A stretch of DNA of 64,000 nucleotides from Eriocheir sinensis (taxonomy: Eukaryota > Arthropoda > Malacostraca > Decapoda > Varunidae). The notes beneath the pieces are model-generated. The model saw only the letters and a list, made by a program, of their open reading frames with translations. It had not been told where the DNA came from and did no database searches. Location: positions 305,001 through 369,000 of the forward strand of contig NW_026112131.1 of assembly GCF_024679095.1 (NCBI RefSeq), in the 5' to 3' direction. The position numbers and the translations under genes are program-made. Below are positions 1 through 16,872 of this stretch, piece by piece; the first letter of the stretch is position 1; each line of letters starts with the position of its first letter.

Positions 1-624
<624 letters not shown>

Positions 625-1155
625 AGTTTAGCAGGTTTGGAGTTAAAGTCTTTGCTTAAATTGTTCTTTTACTGGTTTTGTGGTTTACACGGAGCGTGTG
701 ATGCGAACTCTATCGAGACGAAATGATGACTCCCTCTCGGCAGCCGCATAAGCTATGTGCGTCATCGTTCGTTCATGAGGTTGCCTAGTCTAAGAGGATT
801 TATACAGATAGAGGGAGAAGAAGTGGAAACGGATAGATATTTAGGATTAATATTTACATGTTTACAATGCTCGGTCAGGCTAGCGTGGCGCCCACGCCAC
901 GATGAAAGTAAAACTCTATGGACAAGGATGGCCGGGCCAAATGAGGTATAGAAAGTATGAAGACGAGAAAGGAAGTACACAGTAAAAGGGAATGGAAAAA
1001 AAAAATAATGAATGGGTTACAGGATTATAAGCCCATAAGGGACAAATAGCAGTTAAATGTAAGTTAAACAATTGTCACATGGGTACATTACCTAGAGTAA
1101 TGGTGTATAAACAAATAAAGACAAGTGCACAAAAAAAAATCCTAATAACTAAACT
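625..1155 (-). mobile_element. Candidate 3' LTR of errantivirus-like element
   Basis: This block lies between the env gene and the AT-rich repeat, where a 3' LTR is expected. On the plus strand it begins AGTTTAG at 625-631 and ends CTAAACT at 1149-1155, giving 7-bp terminal inverted repeats over 531 bp. Errantivirus LTRs commonly begin AGT rather than TG, which fits. The outer end abuts TATA, in line with the alternating pyrimidine-purine targets known for errantiviruses. Against the call: no second LTR survives for comparison, and no purine-rich tract is visible just inside 1155 on the coding strand. The outer boundary is supported by empty-site comparison; the inner one rests only on the 7-bp repeat. 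Confidence 0.45.
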
Positions 1156-1472
1156 CCCGGGAGAATGAGCTATGAACGAAATATAATATGAGAAATAATA
1201 TATAATAGAAAATACTATCATGATCATGTAGTAAATGGTATGGTTATACATACATGGTTTAGGGAAGTTAAAATATGGAAACAAAAAAAAAATGGTGGGA
1301 AATGGATATATAGGTGTATATAGAAATGGCAAATAGATACATATCACAGAGGACTTGCATGTTATTTAGTTATTGTAAAGAAATTATCCTGTCCTCGGGT
1401 TAGGGATAAATGGCATATGAAGATATTTATGCTCAAGGAGAAAAAGATATTATAGGACAATGGGAACATGGT
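1156..1472 (-). other. Element 3' untranslated region
   Basis: A/T-rich sequence between the env stop codon and the candidate LTR. It has no open frame of note and no clear polypurine tract. A polypurine tract should lie at the LTR edge, so its absence weakens the LTR boundary at 1155. Confidence 0.4.
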
Positions 1473-3326
1473 CTATGCCGTTGCTGGCTGTAAGGTGCGC
1501 TGGAGGATGGCTCGACGCAGGAAGGCGTAGCGGCGGTGGAAGACACAAATGAGGAGGGTAGCTAGGATCACAGTGATCGTGAGGACTGTAGTCAGTGACG
1601 CGAGGATGGGGTATACAGTGTCGGGGCGAAGGTCTGGCCATATGGTGAGAGATGAAATGGGTTGTAGGGTGATGTTTGGTGCAATGAGTTTGGGTAAGGT
1701 GTCTCCTAGTGGGTGTAAGGGTTTGAGTTGTAGGGGAGTTTTTGGTGCCGGCAAGTTGAAGGGTTTGAGGTTGTAGGTATGAAAGGTTTGGTTGAGCAAT
1801 AGATGGTTAGATTGTTTAGTTGTCAGGTTGTGGGATGTGAGACTGCAGGCCTCCAAGATGACAAAGGAGCCGTGGACAGCGGTGTTGCTAGGTCGGGATC
1901 CAGGGCAAGTGACTGTAAGAGCATTGGAATGATGGAAATAGAAGTACCGCCAGGGTTTCACTCTAAGGTGGAAGATGGTGGTATCCTCGACTGGGGTGAA
2001 AACACACAGAGATTCAATTGGGGAGTTTCTAACTAGACCCATCTCACAAGGATAATTACTGGTAGGCAAAAAGACGTACTGGTAAGCAGGGCAAAGGTAC
2101 ATCTGGAATCGGGTGATATGGCAATCATGAAAGTCAGCTGGAAAAGCAATGTGCATGAAATCTGATGAAACCAAGAGAGTGGTATGAGATGTAGATAGTT
2201 GGTAGATGGAAGAATTGACAACTGTAGGGAATGGATGAATGTGATAGATAGTGAACATATCTGGCGACCTAAAGGGTATATGCACCAAGATACCATCTGT
2301 AGTCAATGTTGCCTCCATGTAGGGATAATAATATTGAACCTGGGTCTCACTGAAAACAGGAGTTAAGCCTTTTTCTGTTCTGGCCCAATCAATGACATGC
2401 ATAAGTTCGGCAGGGGTGAGAAGGGAGGGGGTTACAACACCATCTAACACGTCTCTGAGCAGTGTAAATGTGTCCTGCAGTGCTAATTTAAAATTTGTGA
2501 TTGCAAGGTAGACAGTTCTGAGGTTTGCAGCCATTAAAGCCAAATGGTGAGCCAATAAGTACTGGTGTTGGACCTGCTGAAGCTGGGTTATGAGGGATGT
2601 GAAGTTGTTGAGGCGGTCTATGATAACTTTTTGAGTCCTAACAACCTTCTCAATAGCTTTGTTTTGGGAACTGAGAACAATGGCCTGGTTATTCAAAATA
2701 GTACCCCATTTGTCTAACTGATCGTGAACTTCAGCAACATCGGCTTCTGTAGCTGTACCAATGAGGCCTTTTAACAATCTCCCACCAATGTCGATGAGAC
2801 CACGCTTGGACCTGGCGTGGGCTACTGGTGTTTTAAGATAAGTTGAAAAAGGGGTCCATTCTAACAGACTATCAAAGGATTGTTGGATATTTAGGAAAGA
2901 TAGCATGAGAGTAGAGAAATATGTCAGCGTGAGTGGATGGTTTAGTTTATGAACTGTGTCCGATGTCTGCTGGAGAACCGCTTCCGCTTGCTGGATCTGG
3001 CGCCGGAACTGGGGTATATGGAGTCGCTCCAGCTTTTGAAAATCGCATAGGGTAATGCGGACATCGACCACGTCCTCCACCACCATCACGGGGCCGTCTG
3101 GCTCCACGATTGCCCCCACACGTAGGTGTTGTTCATATGAGGGCTGCTTCGTGGCAGTTGTGGGGAGGACCAGGAGAACACCTCCCAAGACACATAGGCA
3201 AGGGAGTAGCATCGCAACTGGGTGAGAGAATAGAAAGTGGTTAGTGGATGGATAAGGTAAAAAAAAAAGGTGTGAGAGAAGAGAAGGGACACTAAGGGAT
3301 GAAGATGGTTCTCCGTACAAATGCAT
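1473..3326 (-). CDS. env: Errantivirus-like envelope fusion protein (Env, baculovirus-F-like), open frame
   Basis: A 617-codon open frame downstream of integrase, where errantiviruses carry env. Met1 overlaps the integrase stop (TGATG at 3324-3328). Met39 is followed by a hydrophobic stretch (residues 39-56) that looks like a signal peptide, so the functional start may be Met39. A furin-type site RSKR lies at 172-175, followed by GLIDIGGRLLKGLIGTATEAD, which resembles the cleavage and fusion-peptide region of errantivirus Env and group II baculovirus F proteins. Helical, Gln-rich sequence follows (about 195-270). A transmembrane segment spans about 573-595, with a short basic tail. N-glycosylation sequons are at 241, 371, 500, 512 and 551, and cysteines cluster at 402-494. 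The family mediates membrane fusion at the cell surface or endosome. The frame is open while pol is broken. Expression and activity are unknown. Confidence 0.82.
   Translation of the reverse strand: MHLYGEPSSSLSVPSLLSHLFFLPYPSTNHFLFSHPVAMLLPCLCVLGGVLLVLPTTATKQPSYEQHLRVGAIVEPDGPVMVVEDVVDVRITLCDFQKLERLHIPQFRRQIQQAEAVLQQTSDTVHKLNHPLTLTYFSTLMLSFLNIQQSFDSLLEWTPFSTYLKTPVAHARSKRGLIDIGGRLLKGLIGTATEADVAEVHDQLDKWGTILNNQAIVLSSQNKAIEKVVRTQKVIIDRLNNFTSLITQLQQVQHQYLLAHHLALMAANLRTVYLAITNFKLALQDTFTLLRDVLDGVVTPSLLTPAELMHVIDWARTEKGLTPVFSETQVQYYYPYMEATLTTDGILVHIPFRSPDMFTIYHIHPFPTVVNSSIYQLSTSHTTLLVSSDFMHIAFPADFHDCHITRFQMYLCPAYQYVFLPTSNYPCEMGLVRNSPIESLCVFTPVEDTTIFHLRVKPWRYFYFHHSNALTVTCPGSRPSNTAVHGSFVILEACSLTSHNLTTKQSNHLLLNQTFHTYNLKPFNLPAPKTPLQLKPLHPLGDTLPKLIAPNITLQPISSLTIWPDLRPDTVYPILASLTTVLTITVILATLLICVFHRRYAFLRRAILQRTLQPATA
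3218..3243 (-). promoter_or_regulatory. Candidate splice acceptor upstream of env Met39
   Basis: On the minus strand a pyrimidine-rich run ends CTCTCACCCAG, with AG at 3219-3218 and the Met39 ATG only five bases further (3212-3210). Errantiviruses are known to express env from a spliced subgenomic RNA. The site would place Met39, at the head of the signal peptide, as first codon of the spliced message. The matching donor would lie in the lost 5' part, so it cannot be checked here. Confidence 0.4.
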
Positions 3327-4174
3327 CAGTTTGCAGATGTGTATGATCTTAGTTTCTTCCTGTAGTCGTTGGTAGTGTCCACCTCAGCTGGGCCTGGAGT
3401 ATTTGTCGGTGTCGTTAGAGGGTCGTCAGGCGCAGGGGACGACGCCTCACAGGTTGAGGAAGAAGGTCGGTTAGTGCGTTTTAGGTGGTCTAGGTGTGCA
3501 AGCTTTGTTTCCAAGGTAGTCAGGTGGCGGATCTTGACCTTATTCCCCTTGTCGTAGGCCAGTACGCGGTATGGTCCCTCAAAGCGAGGTGCTAGTTTGT
3601 TTTTGGGTTCCTGAATTTTTAAATAGACAATGTCCCCTATGACCAATAATTTGTCGGTTGCTGATTTCCATTGTGACGCATTCATGGCAGCCTTGCTATC
3701 CTCGATGTTGGAGGTAACCCGTTTATAGATCTTCTGGAAGTCTGTCCCTCTGACTCGAACGTAGTCATCAAAATTATAGATGGGTGTGTCCTCTTTGAGG
3801 AGGAATGAGTACGGCAATCGATGGTCCTGGCCAAAAATGACATAGTGAGGTGTGTCACCTATTGATTTATGGAGAGATGAGTTAAGAGAAGCCATTACCT
3901 GAGGCATCCATTCGTGCCAAGTTACTGAGACATCACCGACCAGAGAGCGAAGTGTCTGAATGATTTTTCGATTGTGTCGCTCGACCATGCCATTGGAAGC
4001 TGGATGATAAGCCATGGTATTTACCTTATCAACTTGGTATTCCCTGCAGATTGCCTCCAAGATTTTATTGTTAAATTCTGTGCCATTATCTGAGATGAGG
4101 ACTTTAGGGGTGTTATATTTACAAAAGACTTCATCAATGAGAGCTTTAGCCACAGTAGTTGCTTGCTTGTTCAC
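3326..4174 (-). pseudogene. pol: Pol, integrase catalytic core (second half) and C-terminal domain, after a frame break
   Basis: 282-codon frame continuing the integrase of the upstream pol segment. It holds the second catalytic Asp in ISDNGTEF (codon 29) and the catalytic Glu in NGMVERHNRK (codon 65), with 35 residues between them, as in the D-D-35-E retroviral and Gypsy integrases. The C-terminal domain has a GPY/F-type motif, APRFEGPYRVL, before a Pro/Ser/Thr-rich tail. The frame opens with GTG rather than ATG because it is a continuation, not an independent gene. Relative to the upstream segment one base is missing at about 4174-4177, producing TAG TGA stops. The stop overlaps env by one base. 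Confidence 0.85.
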
Positions 4175-6221
4175 TATGGAACTAGAACCGAGAAACGACT
4201 GAAATGATCAATGGCAACCAATAGGTATTGGTGGCCTTCAGTAGTTTGGGGTAATTTTAATAGGTCAATAGCAATGGTATCCCATGGCTCTAAAGGTATG
4301 GGATAGCTTTTGATGGGGACTTGCTGAGTAATGGATCCATAATTTTCTGCACAAGTGTGGCAGTTGTTGATGTAATCAATGATGTCGAGCCGCATACGTG
4401 GCCAATAATATAACAAACGGGCTTGCATCAAAGCTCTACTTTTTCCAGGATGTCCTGCATGAGGGGAAGAATGTATGTTATGCAAGATCATAGAGACTAG
4501 GCTTTCTGGTACGACGATTTGTGTAACTTCCCTATGCGGACCGTATTTAGTTGTGATGTATGTATTCCTGACGAGGATGCCGTCGTTGAGATCAAAGTCA
4601 GTTAAGGGTACAGGTAGCGTTGGCAAGGAATTGGGGTCGCCACTCTGCAGATAGTATAGGATGGGTTGACAGAAGTTATCTGTTTGTTGCGCTGCGCGTA
4701 TGGAATCATTCAAAGTTGGGTCATGAGTTCGACTTGGGTCATCAAAATGATCTACATCCATGTCCATTATCGCGCCGATATTTCTGGATAGGGCGTCCGC
4801 TACATGATTTACTGCTCCAGGGACATGAACAAATGAGGGATTAAAGTCTTGGACAATGAGGCTCCATCGGGCCAATTTCCCCCTGAGGGTTTTAGTATTG
4901 AATAATTCCACCACGGCTGCGTGGTCGGTTCTGACATGGATATTGTAGCCATAGATGATGTCACGAAAATGACGTAATGCCCACACGACCGCAAGGGCCT
5001 CAAGGTGGGTAGTACTGTAGTTTGATTCTGCTTTGTTGAGCGTGCGACTTGCATATGCTAGAGGTTGTAATTTATTTCTAACATCATATTGCATGAGAGC
5101 GGCTCCTAGGCCCTTGCCACAAGCGTCTGTGTACAGGAAAAAGTCTTTTGTGTGGTCTGGGTAGGCCAGGACAGGCGGGGATGTTAGTGTTGTTCTAAGG
5201 TAATCAAAAGCTTCCTGATGTTCCGCCCCCCATGTAAATGTGGAGTCTTTGCGCAAAAGTTGAGTGAGGGGTCTTGCAATGCGTGAATAGTCCTTGATAA
5301 AGGATCGATAGTACCCGGACAGTCCTAGGAAGGAGCGGACAGATTTCACGTCTGTTGGCACAGGATAGTTAAAAATAGCCTTGACTTTGTCAGGAGTCGT
5401 ATGTACACCATTCTGATCTAGTACATGGCCTAAGTATGTGATGCTTGGACGCAAAAAATGACATTTTGGGAAACGCAGAGTTAGACCTGCCTGGTAAAGG
5501 CGATTAAATACTTCTTGTAGTAAGGTAATGTGTGAGTCGACATCCTGTGACACTATGATGATGTCATCTATAAAGGCGAAAACCTGTTTGCCAAGGAGGC
5601 CATGCAAGACTTTGTTGACTAGCCTTTGGAACGTTAGTGGCGCACCACTAACTCCAAAGGGGAGTTTACGAAACTGCCAGTGACCCGAAGGGGTAGAGAA
5701 GGCTGTAAGCGGTTTACTATGCTCATCGAGGTCTACCTGCCAATAGCCACTTGCTAAATCTAAGGTCGTGAAAACCTTGTTGTTGGTGTCCATGCTGCTT
5801 AAAATATCCTGCCAGTGAGGTAAGGGGTATCTTTGAGGGTGCGAAACAGCATTTAGTTTCCTGTAGTCTACAACTGGCCGAAATTGGCCGTTTTTCTTCT
5901 TCACAAGGAAAATGGGAAAGTTCCAGGGAGAAGTAGTGTGTTCTATGATACCTGATGCTAACATGTCTTTAACTGCAGTATCTAGGATAGCTCTTTGAGA
6001 GTGGGGTGTTCTGTATGCAGGCACATAGATGGGGTTGGTATTGGGATCAACCGGTATTGTATGTGTTAAAACATTTGTGGATCCAATAGGATCATCCGGC
6101 AGACTGACAATGGAGTGGTATGTCTCTAGTAGGTTGTGCAATTTCTCCCTTGCTTCTGGAAAAGCCAGATCTTCGAGATGAGTAGCTAGATAATCATTTA
6201 CTTTTTGTTTATGATGATCTT

Positions 6222-6222
<1 letters not shown>
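4174..6222 (-). pseudogene. pol: Pol 5' part: reverse transcriptase, RNase H, integrase N-terminus (errantivirus-like, 5'-truncated)
   Basis: Reading from 6222 downward, the frame encodes a Gypsy-type reverse transcriptase. Motifs include VDYRKLN, TTLDLASGYWQV (first catalytic Asp), LPFGVSGAPLTFQ and the catalytic box FAFIDDIII (FIDD in place of the commoner YxDD). The connection domain carries FLGLSGYYRSFIKDYS. RNase H follows with LYTDACGKGLGAAL, THLEALAVVWAL, VRTDHAA and ADALSR, so all four acidic positions are kept. The integrase zinc finger has H..H plus CHTC, and the first core Asp is in TIAIDLLKLP. Order RT-RH-IN is canonical for Ty3/Gypsy. Upstream of 6222 the same frame runs into the AT-rich repeat, so protease, gag, PBS and 5' LTR are absent. 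The frame ends at a TAG caused by a one-base deletion. A non-functional remnant. Confidence 0.9.
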
Positions 6223-9985
<3,763 letters not shown>

Positions 9986-11238
9986 TTTACATTATTCTAT
10001 TTGTGTTTTGTATATATTTTTTTATACATATTTACACTACTTAATGAGTATTTTGTATATATATTTTATACAAATTTACGTTAATTTAAGTGTATTTGTT
10101 TATATATTTTCATTTAAATTTACATTATTTTATGTGTATTTTGTATATGTATTTCAATACAAATTTATTATTATTTTGTTTATGTATTTTGATACGAATT
10201 TACATTATTATATGTGTATTTTGTATATATTTTGAATACGTATTTTCATAATTTAATGTGTATTTTGTTTATATATTTTAAAACAAATTTACGTTATTTT
10301 ATGCGTATTTGTTTAATTATTTTGATACAAATATATATTATTTTATGTATTTTTTATATATATTTCAAAATATATTTATTTGCATACAAATTTAAATTAC
10401 TTTTGTGTATTTTTGTATAGAGTTTTATACAAATTTACGTTATTTTATGTGTATTTTGTATATTTATTTTCATACAAACTCACATTCTTCTATTGGTATT
10501 TTGTTTATTTATTTTGGTACGAATTTATATTATTTTATGTGTATTTTCTATATATATTTTTATCCGTATTTACATCATTTTGTGTGTATTTTCTATATAT
10601 ATATATATATATATATATTTTTATAGAAATCTACGTTATTTTATGTGTATTCGTATATATATTTTGAAACAAATTTACATTGTTTTATATGTATTTTGCA
10701 TATATATTTCAATATAAATTTACCTCATTGTATGTGCATTTTGTATATTTATATTAATACAAATTTAATATAATAATAATATGAAAATAAAAAAATAATA
10801 ATAATAATTAATTTATTTTTAATAAAAATACGTTATTTTATGGGTAAAATTTGTTTATTTATTTTATACGAATTATATTATTATATGTGTATTTTGTATA
10901 TATTTTTCATACGTATTAACATTATTTAATGAGTATTTTGTTTATATATTTTTATAAAAATTTACGTTATTATATGTGTATTTTTAAAATATTTTGATAC
11001 AAATTTACATTATTTTATGTATTTTGTATATATATTTCAATTCAAATTTAGCTTATTTTATGTGTTTTTTGTATATCTATTTTCATACAAATTTAGTTAC
11101 TTTTGTGTATTTTTGTATATAGTTTTATACAAATTTACGTTTTCTATATTTATATTTATATAAATACACTTTCTTTTATTGGTATTTCGTTTATTTATTT
11201 TGATACGAATTTACATTATTTTATGTGTATTTTGTATA
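9986..11238 (+). repeat. AT-rich ~45-bp tandem repeat, plus orientation
   Basis: The monomer orientation flips at about 9986, within ..GGTAAATTTTACATTATTC, and flips back at about 11239. The block includes a TAA-rich patch near 10765-10820 that resembles the (TAA)n at 25648-25731 and shares its flanks. Confidence 0.85.
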
Positions 11239-12827
11239 CTTAAAATAACGTAAATTTGTATGAAATATATATACAAAATACACATTGAATAATGTAAATA
11301 TATATAAAAAAAAATATATACAAAACACAAATACAATAATGTAAAATCGTATCAAAATAGATACACAGAATATTAATAAAATAATGTAAATTTGTATGAA
11401 AATTAAGATGCAAAATACCCATAAAATAACACAATTTTTATTAAAATATATTACTTAAATACAAATAAAATATCTGAATTTGTATTTTTGTATTGAAATA
11501 GATATGCAAAATACATATAAAACAATATAAATTTGTTTCAAAATATATATACAAATACACATAAAATAACGTAGATTTCTATAAAAATATATATACAAAA
11601 TACACATAAAATGAAGGAAATACATATAGAAAAATGTATACAAAATACACATAAAATAATGTAAAATCGTATCAAAATAAATACACAGAATATTAATAAA
11701 ATAATATAAATTTGTATGAAAATTAAGATGCAAAATACCCATAAAATAACGCATTTTTAATTAAAATATATTACCAAAATACACATAAAATATTTGAATT
11801 TGTATTAAAATAAATATACAAAATGAACATACAATAAGGTAAATTTATATTGAAATAGATATGCAAAATACATATTAAACAATATAAATTTTTTCAAAAT
11901 ATATATACGAATACACATAAAATAACGTAGATTTCTATAAAAATATATATACAAAATACACATAAAATGAAGGAAATACATATAAAAAAATGTATACAAA
12001 ATACACATAAAATACTGTAAATTCGTATCAAAATAAATCAACATAATACCAGTAAAAGAATGTGTATTTGTATAAATATAAATATACAAAATTCACATAA
12101 AATAACGTAAATTTATATAAAACTATATATAAAAATACACAAAAGTAATAAAATTTGTATGAAAATAGATATACAAAATACACACAAAATAAGCTTAATT
12201 TGAATTGAAATATATATACAAAATACATAAAATAATGTAAATTTGTATCAAAATATTTATACAAATACACATATAATAACGTAGATTTGTATAAAAATTT
12301 ATAAACAAAATACACATTAAATAATGTAAATACGTATAAAAAATATGTATAAAATACACATATAATCATGTAATTCGTATCAAAATAAATAAACAAAATA
12401 CCAATAAATTAATGTAAATTTGTATGAGAAAACATATATAAACTACACAAAAAATAACGCAAATTTCTATATAAATATATGTACAAAAATGAACATAAAA
12501 TAAAGTAAATTTGCATAAAAATATATATACAAAACACACATTAAATAATGTAAATGCGTATAAAAATATGTATACAAAATACCTATGAAATAATCTAAAT
12601 TCGTATCGAATTAAATTAATAAAATACCAATGAAATAATGTAATTTTGGATGAAATTGTATATAGAAAATACACGTAAAATAACCAAAATGCAAATACAA
12701 ATACTCACATAAAATAATTTAAAATTGAATGAAATAAATATACAAAATTAACATAAAAAGTTAGATTTGTAATGAAATATATACAAAAATACACATAAAA
12801 TAATAAAAATTTGTATGAAAATATTAA
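11239..12827 (-). repeat. AT-rich ~45-bp tandem repeat, minus orientation
   Basis: A-rich-strand monomers such as GTAAATTTGTATGAAAATA between two orientation switches. It contains an internal near-repeat: 11540-11760 is very like 11900-12010 and 6560-6690. Nothing else is seen in it. Confidence 0.85.
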
Positions 12828-15800
12828 TTTTTATTCAAATTTAATTATTGAATGTGTATTTTTGTATATGTAATTTTATAAAAATATGATTTATTTTATG
12901 GGTATTTTGCATCTTTATTTTCATACAAATTTACATTATTTTATTGATATTCTGTGTATTTATTTTGATACGATTTTGCATTTTTCTATGTGTATTTTGT
13001 ATATATATTTTATACAAATGTACGTTATTTTTTGTGTATTTGTTTTCATTTCATACAAATTTACATTATTTTATGTGTATTTTGTACATGTATGTAAAGT
13101 CAAATTTAACTAATTATATGTGTATTTTGTATATATATTTTCATACAAATTGAAATTATTTGTGTTTGTTTTTTTGTATATATTTTTATACAAATTCTCG
13201 TTATTTTATGCGTATTTTGTATATTTATTTTCATACAAATATACGTTCTTTTATCGGAATTTTGTTTATTTATTTTGATACGAATTTACATTATTCTAGG
13301 TATATTTGGTATGTATATTTTTATACTATTTACATCATTTTATATGTATTTTGTATGTATATTTTCATAGAAATTTACTCTATTTTATGTGTATTCGCAT
13401 ATATATTTTGATACAAATTTACATTATTGACGTGTATTTTGCATATCTATTTCAATACAAATTTACTTTATTGTATGTGCATTTTGTATATTTATTTCAA
13501 TACAAATTTAATTATTTCATGTGTATTTTTGTATATATATTTTTATGCTAATATGCGTTATTATATGGGTATTTTGCATCTTTATTTTCATACAAATTTA
13601 CATTATTTTATTGATATTCTGTTTATTTATTTTGATATGATTTAACATTATTCTATGTGTATTTTGTATATATATTTTTATACATATTTACATCATTTAA
13701 TGTATATTTTGAATTTATATTTTATCCAAATTTACGTTATTTTATGTGTATTTGTTTATATATTTTCATAAAAATTTACATTATTTTATGTGTGTTTTAT
13801 ATATGTATTTCAATACAAATTTGCCTAATTTTATTTGTATTTTGCATATCTATTTTTAAACAAATTTAAATTATTTTTGTATATTTTTGTATATATTTTT
13901 ATACAAATTTTAGTTATTTTATTTGTATTTTGTGTATATATTTTCCTACAAATATTCTTTTTTTTTTTTTGGAATTTTGTTGATTTATTTTGATACGAAT
14001 TTACATTACTTTATGTGTATTTTGTATATATATTTTTTTACGTATTTACATTATTTTATGTGTATTTTGCATATATATTTTCATAAAAATTTACGTTATT
14101 TAATGTGTGTATTCGTATATATTTTGATACAAATTTTATACAAATTCATGTTATTTTATGTGTATTTGAATATATATTTTCATATAAATTTACATTATTT
14201 TATGTGTATTTTTACTATTTTATGTTTATTTTATATATTCATTTCATGTAATTTTAAATTATTTTATGTGTATATTTGTATTTGTATTTAGGTTATTTTA
14301 TGTGTATTTTCTATATATATTTTCATCCAAAACTACATTATTTTATTGGTATTTTGATAATTTAATTCGATACGAATTTAGATTATTTCAAAGGCATTTT
14401 GTATACATGTTTTTATATACATTTACATTATTTAATGTGTTTTGTATATATATTTTTATGCAAATTTACTTTATTTTATGTGCATTTTTGTACATATATT
14501 TTTAAAGAAATTAGCGTTATTTTAAGTGTATTTTGTATATGTTTTCTCATACAAATTTACATTATATTATGGGTATTTTGTTTATTTATTTTGATACGAA
14601 TTACATGATTATATATGTATTTTGTATATATATGTTTTTACGTATTTACATTATTTAATGTGTATTTTGTTTATGTGTTTTTTATACAAATTAACGTTAT
14701 TTTAAGTGTATTTGTATAGATATTTTGATACAAATTTACATCATTTGATGTATTTTGTATAAATATATTTCAATTCAAATTAAGCTTATTTTATGTGTAT
14801 ATTGTATATCTATTTTCATACAAATTTAACTACTTCTGTGTATTTTTGTATATAGTTTGATATAAATTTACGTTATTTATTTGTATTGTATATATTTATA
14901 TTTATTCAAATACACATTCTTTTATTGGTATTTTGTTTATTTTGATACGAATTTACATTATTTTATATGTATTTTGTATACATTTTTTTATATGTATTTT
15001 CTTCATTTTATGTGTATTTTCTATATATATTTTTATACAAATCTACGTTATTTATTGTGTATTCGTATATATATTTTGAAACAAATTTACATTGTTTTAT
15101 ATGTATTTTGCATATCTATTTCAATACAAATTTACCTTATTATATGTGCATTTTGTATATTTATTTTAATAAAAATTCAAATAATTTATGTGTGTCTTGG
15201 TATATATATTTAAAAAAAAATGCGTTATTTTATGGGTATTTTGCATCTTTATTTTCATACAAATTTACATTATTTTATTAATATTCTGTGCATTTATTTG
15301 ATACGATTTTACATTATTCTATTTGTGTTTTGAATATATTTTTTTATACATATTTACATTATTTAATATGTATTTTGTATATATATTTTATACAAATTTA
15401 CGTTATTTTAAGTGTATTTGTTTATATATTTTCATTCAAATTTACATTATTTTATGTGTATTTTGTAAATGTATTTCAATACAAATTTACCTAGTTTTAT
15501 GTGTATTTTGTATGTTTATTTTCATACAAATTTAAATTATTTTTGTGTATTTTTGTATATAGTTTTATACAAATTTAGGTTATTTCATGTGTATTTTGTA
15601 TGTCTATTTTCATACAAACACACATTCTTTTATTGATATTTTGTTTATTTATTTTGACGCGAATTTACATCATTTCATGTGTATTTTGTAAATATATTTC
15701 TATAGAAATCTACGTTATTTTATGTGTATTCGTATATATATTTTGAAATAAATTTACACTGTTTTATGTGTATTTTACATATTTTTTCAATACAAATTTA

Positions 15801-15999
15801 CCTTATTGTATGTGCATTTTGTACATTAGTTTTAATACAAATTTAATTATTCTATGTGTATTTTTTTATATGTATTTTTATTAAAATATGATTCATTTCA
15901 TGGGTATTTTGCATCTTTATTTTCATTCAAATTTACATTATTTTATTGATATTCTGTGTATTTATTTTGATTCGATTTTACATTATTCTATGTGTATTT

Positions 16000-16261
<262 letters not shown>

Positions 16262-16872
16262 AATTATTTTTGTGTATTTTTGTATATATTTTTATAAAAA
16301 ATTTCGTTAGTCTATGTGTATTTTGTATATTTATCTTCCTACAAATATACGTTCTTTTATCGGAATTTTGTTTTCTTATTTTGATACGAATTTACATTAT
16401 TTATGTGCATTTTGCATATCTATTTTAATACAAATTTAATTATTTTATATGTATATATATTTTTATACAAATATGCGTTATTATATGGGTATTTTGCATC
16501 TTTATTTTCATAAAAATTTACATTATCTTATTGATATTCTTTTTTTTATTTTGATACGATTTAACATTATTTTATGAGTATTTTGTATATATATTTTTTT
16601 ACATATTTAAAATGTTTAATGTATATTTTGTATATATATTTTATTCAAATTTAAGTTATTTTATGTGTTTGTATATGTATTTCAATACAAATTTGCCGAA
16701 GTTTATTTGTATTTTGCATATCTATTTTCTAACAAATTTAAACTATTTTTGTGTATTTTTGTATATATTTTTATACAAATTTTAGGTTTTTTATATATAT
16801 ATTTTCCTACAAATAAACATTCTTTTATTGGAATTTTGTTGATTTATTTTGATACGAATTTACATTATTTTA

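Noticed and set aside
885..893. TGGCGCCCA as a tRNA-Lys primer site
   Set aside because: It is on the wrong strand and at the 3' end of the env-bearing element; it is part of a local near-palindrome.
1803..2036. Plus-strand frames antisense to env and integrase
   Set aside because: Shadows of the minus-strand coding sequence without features of their own.
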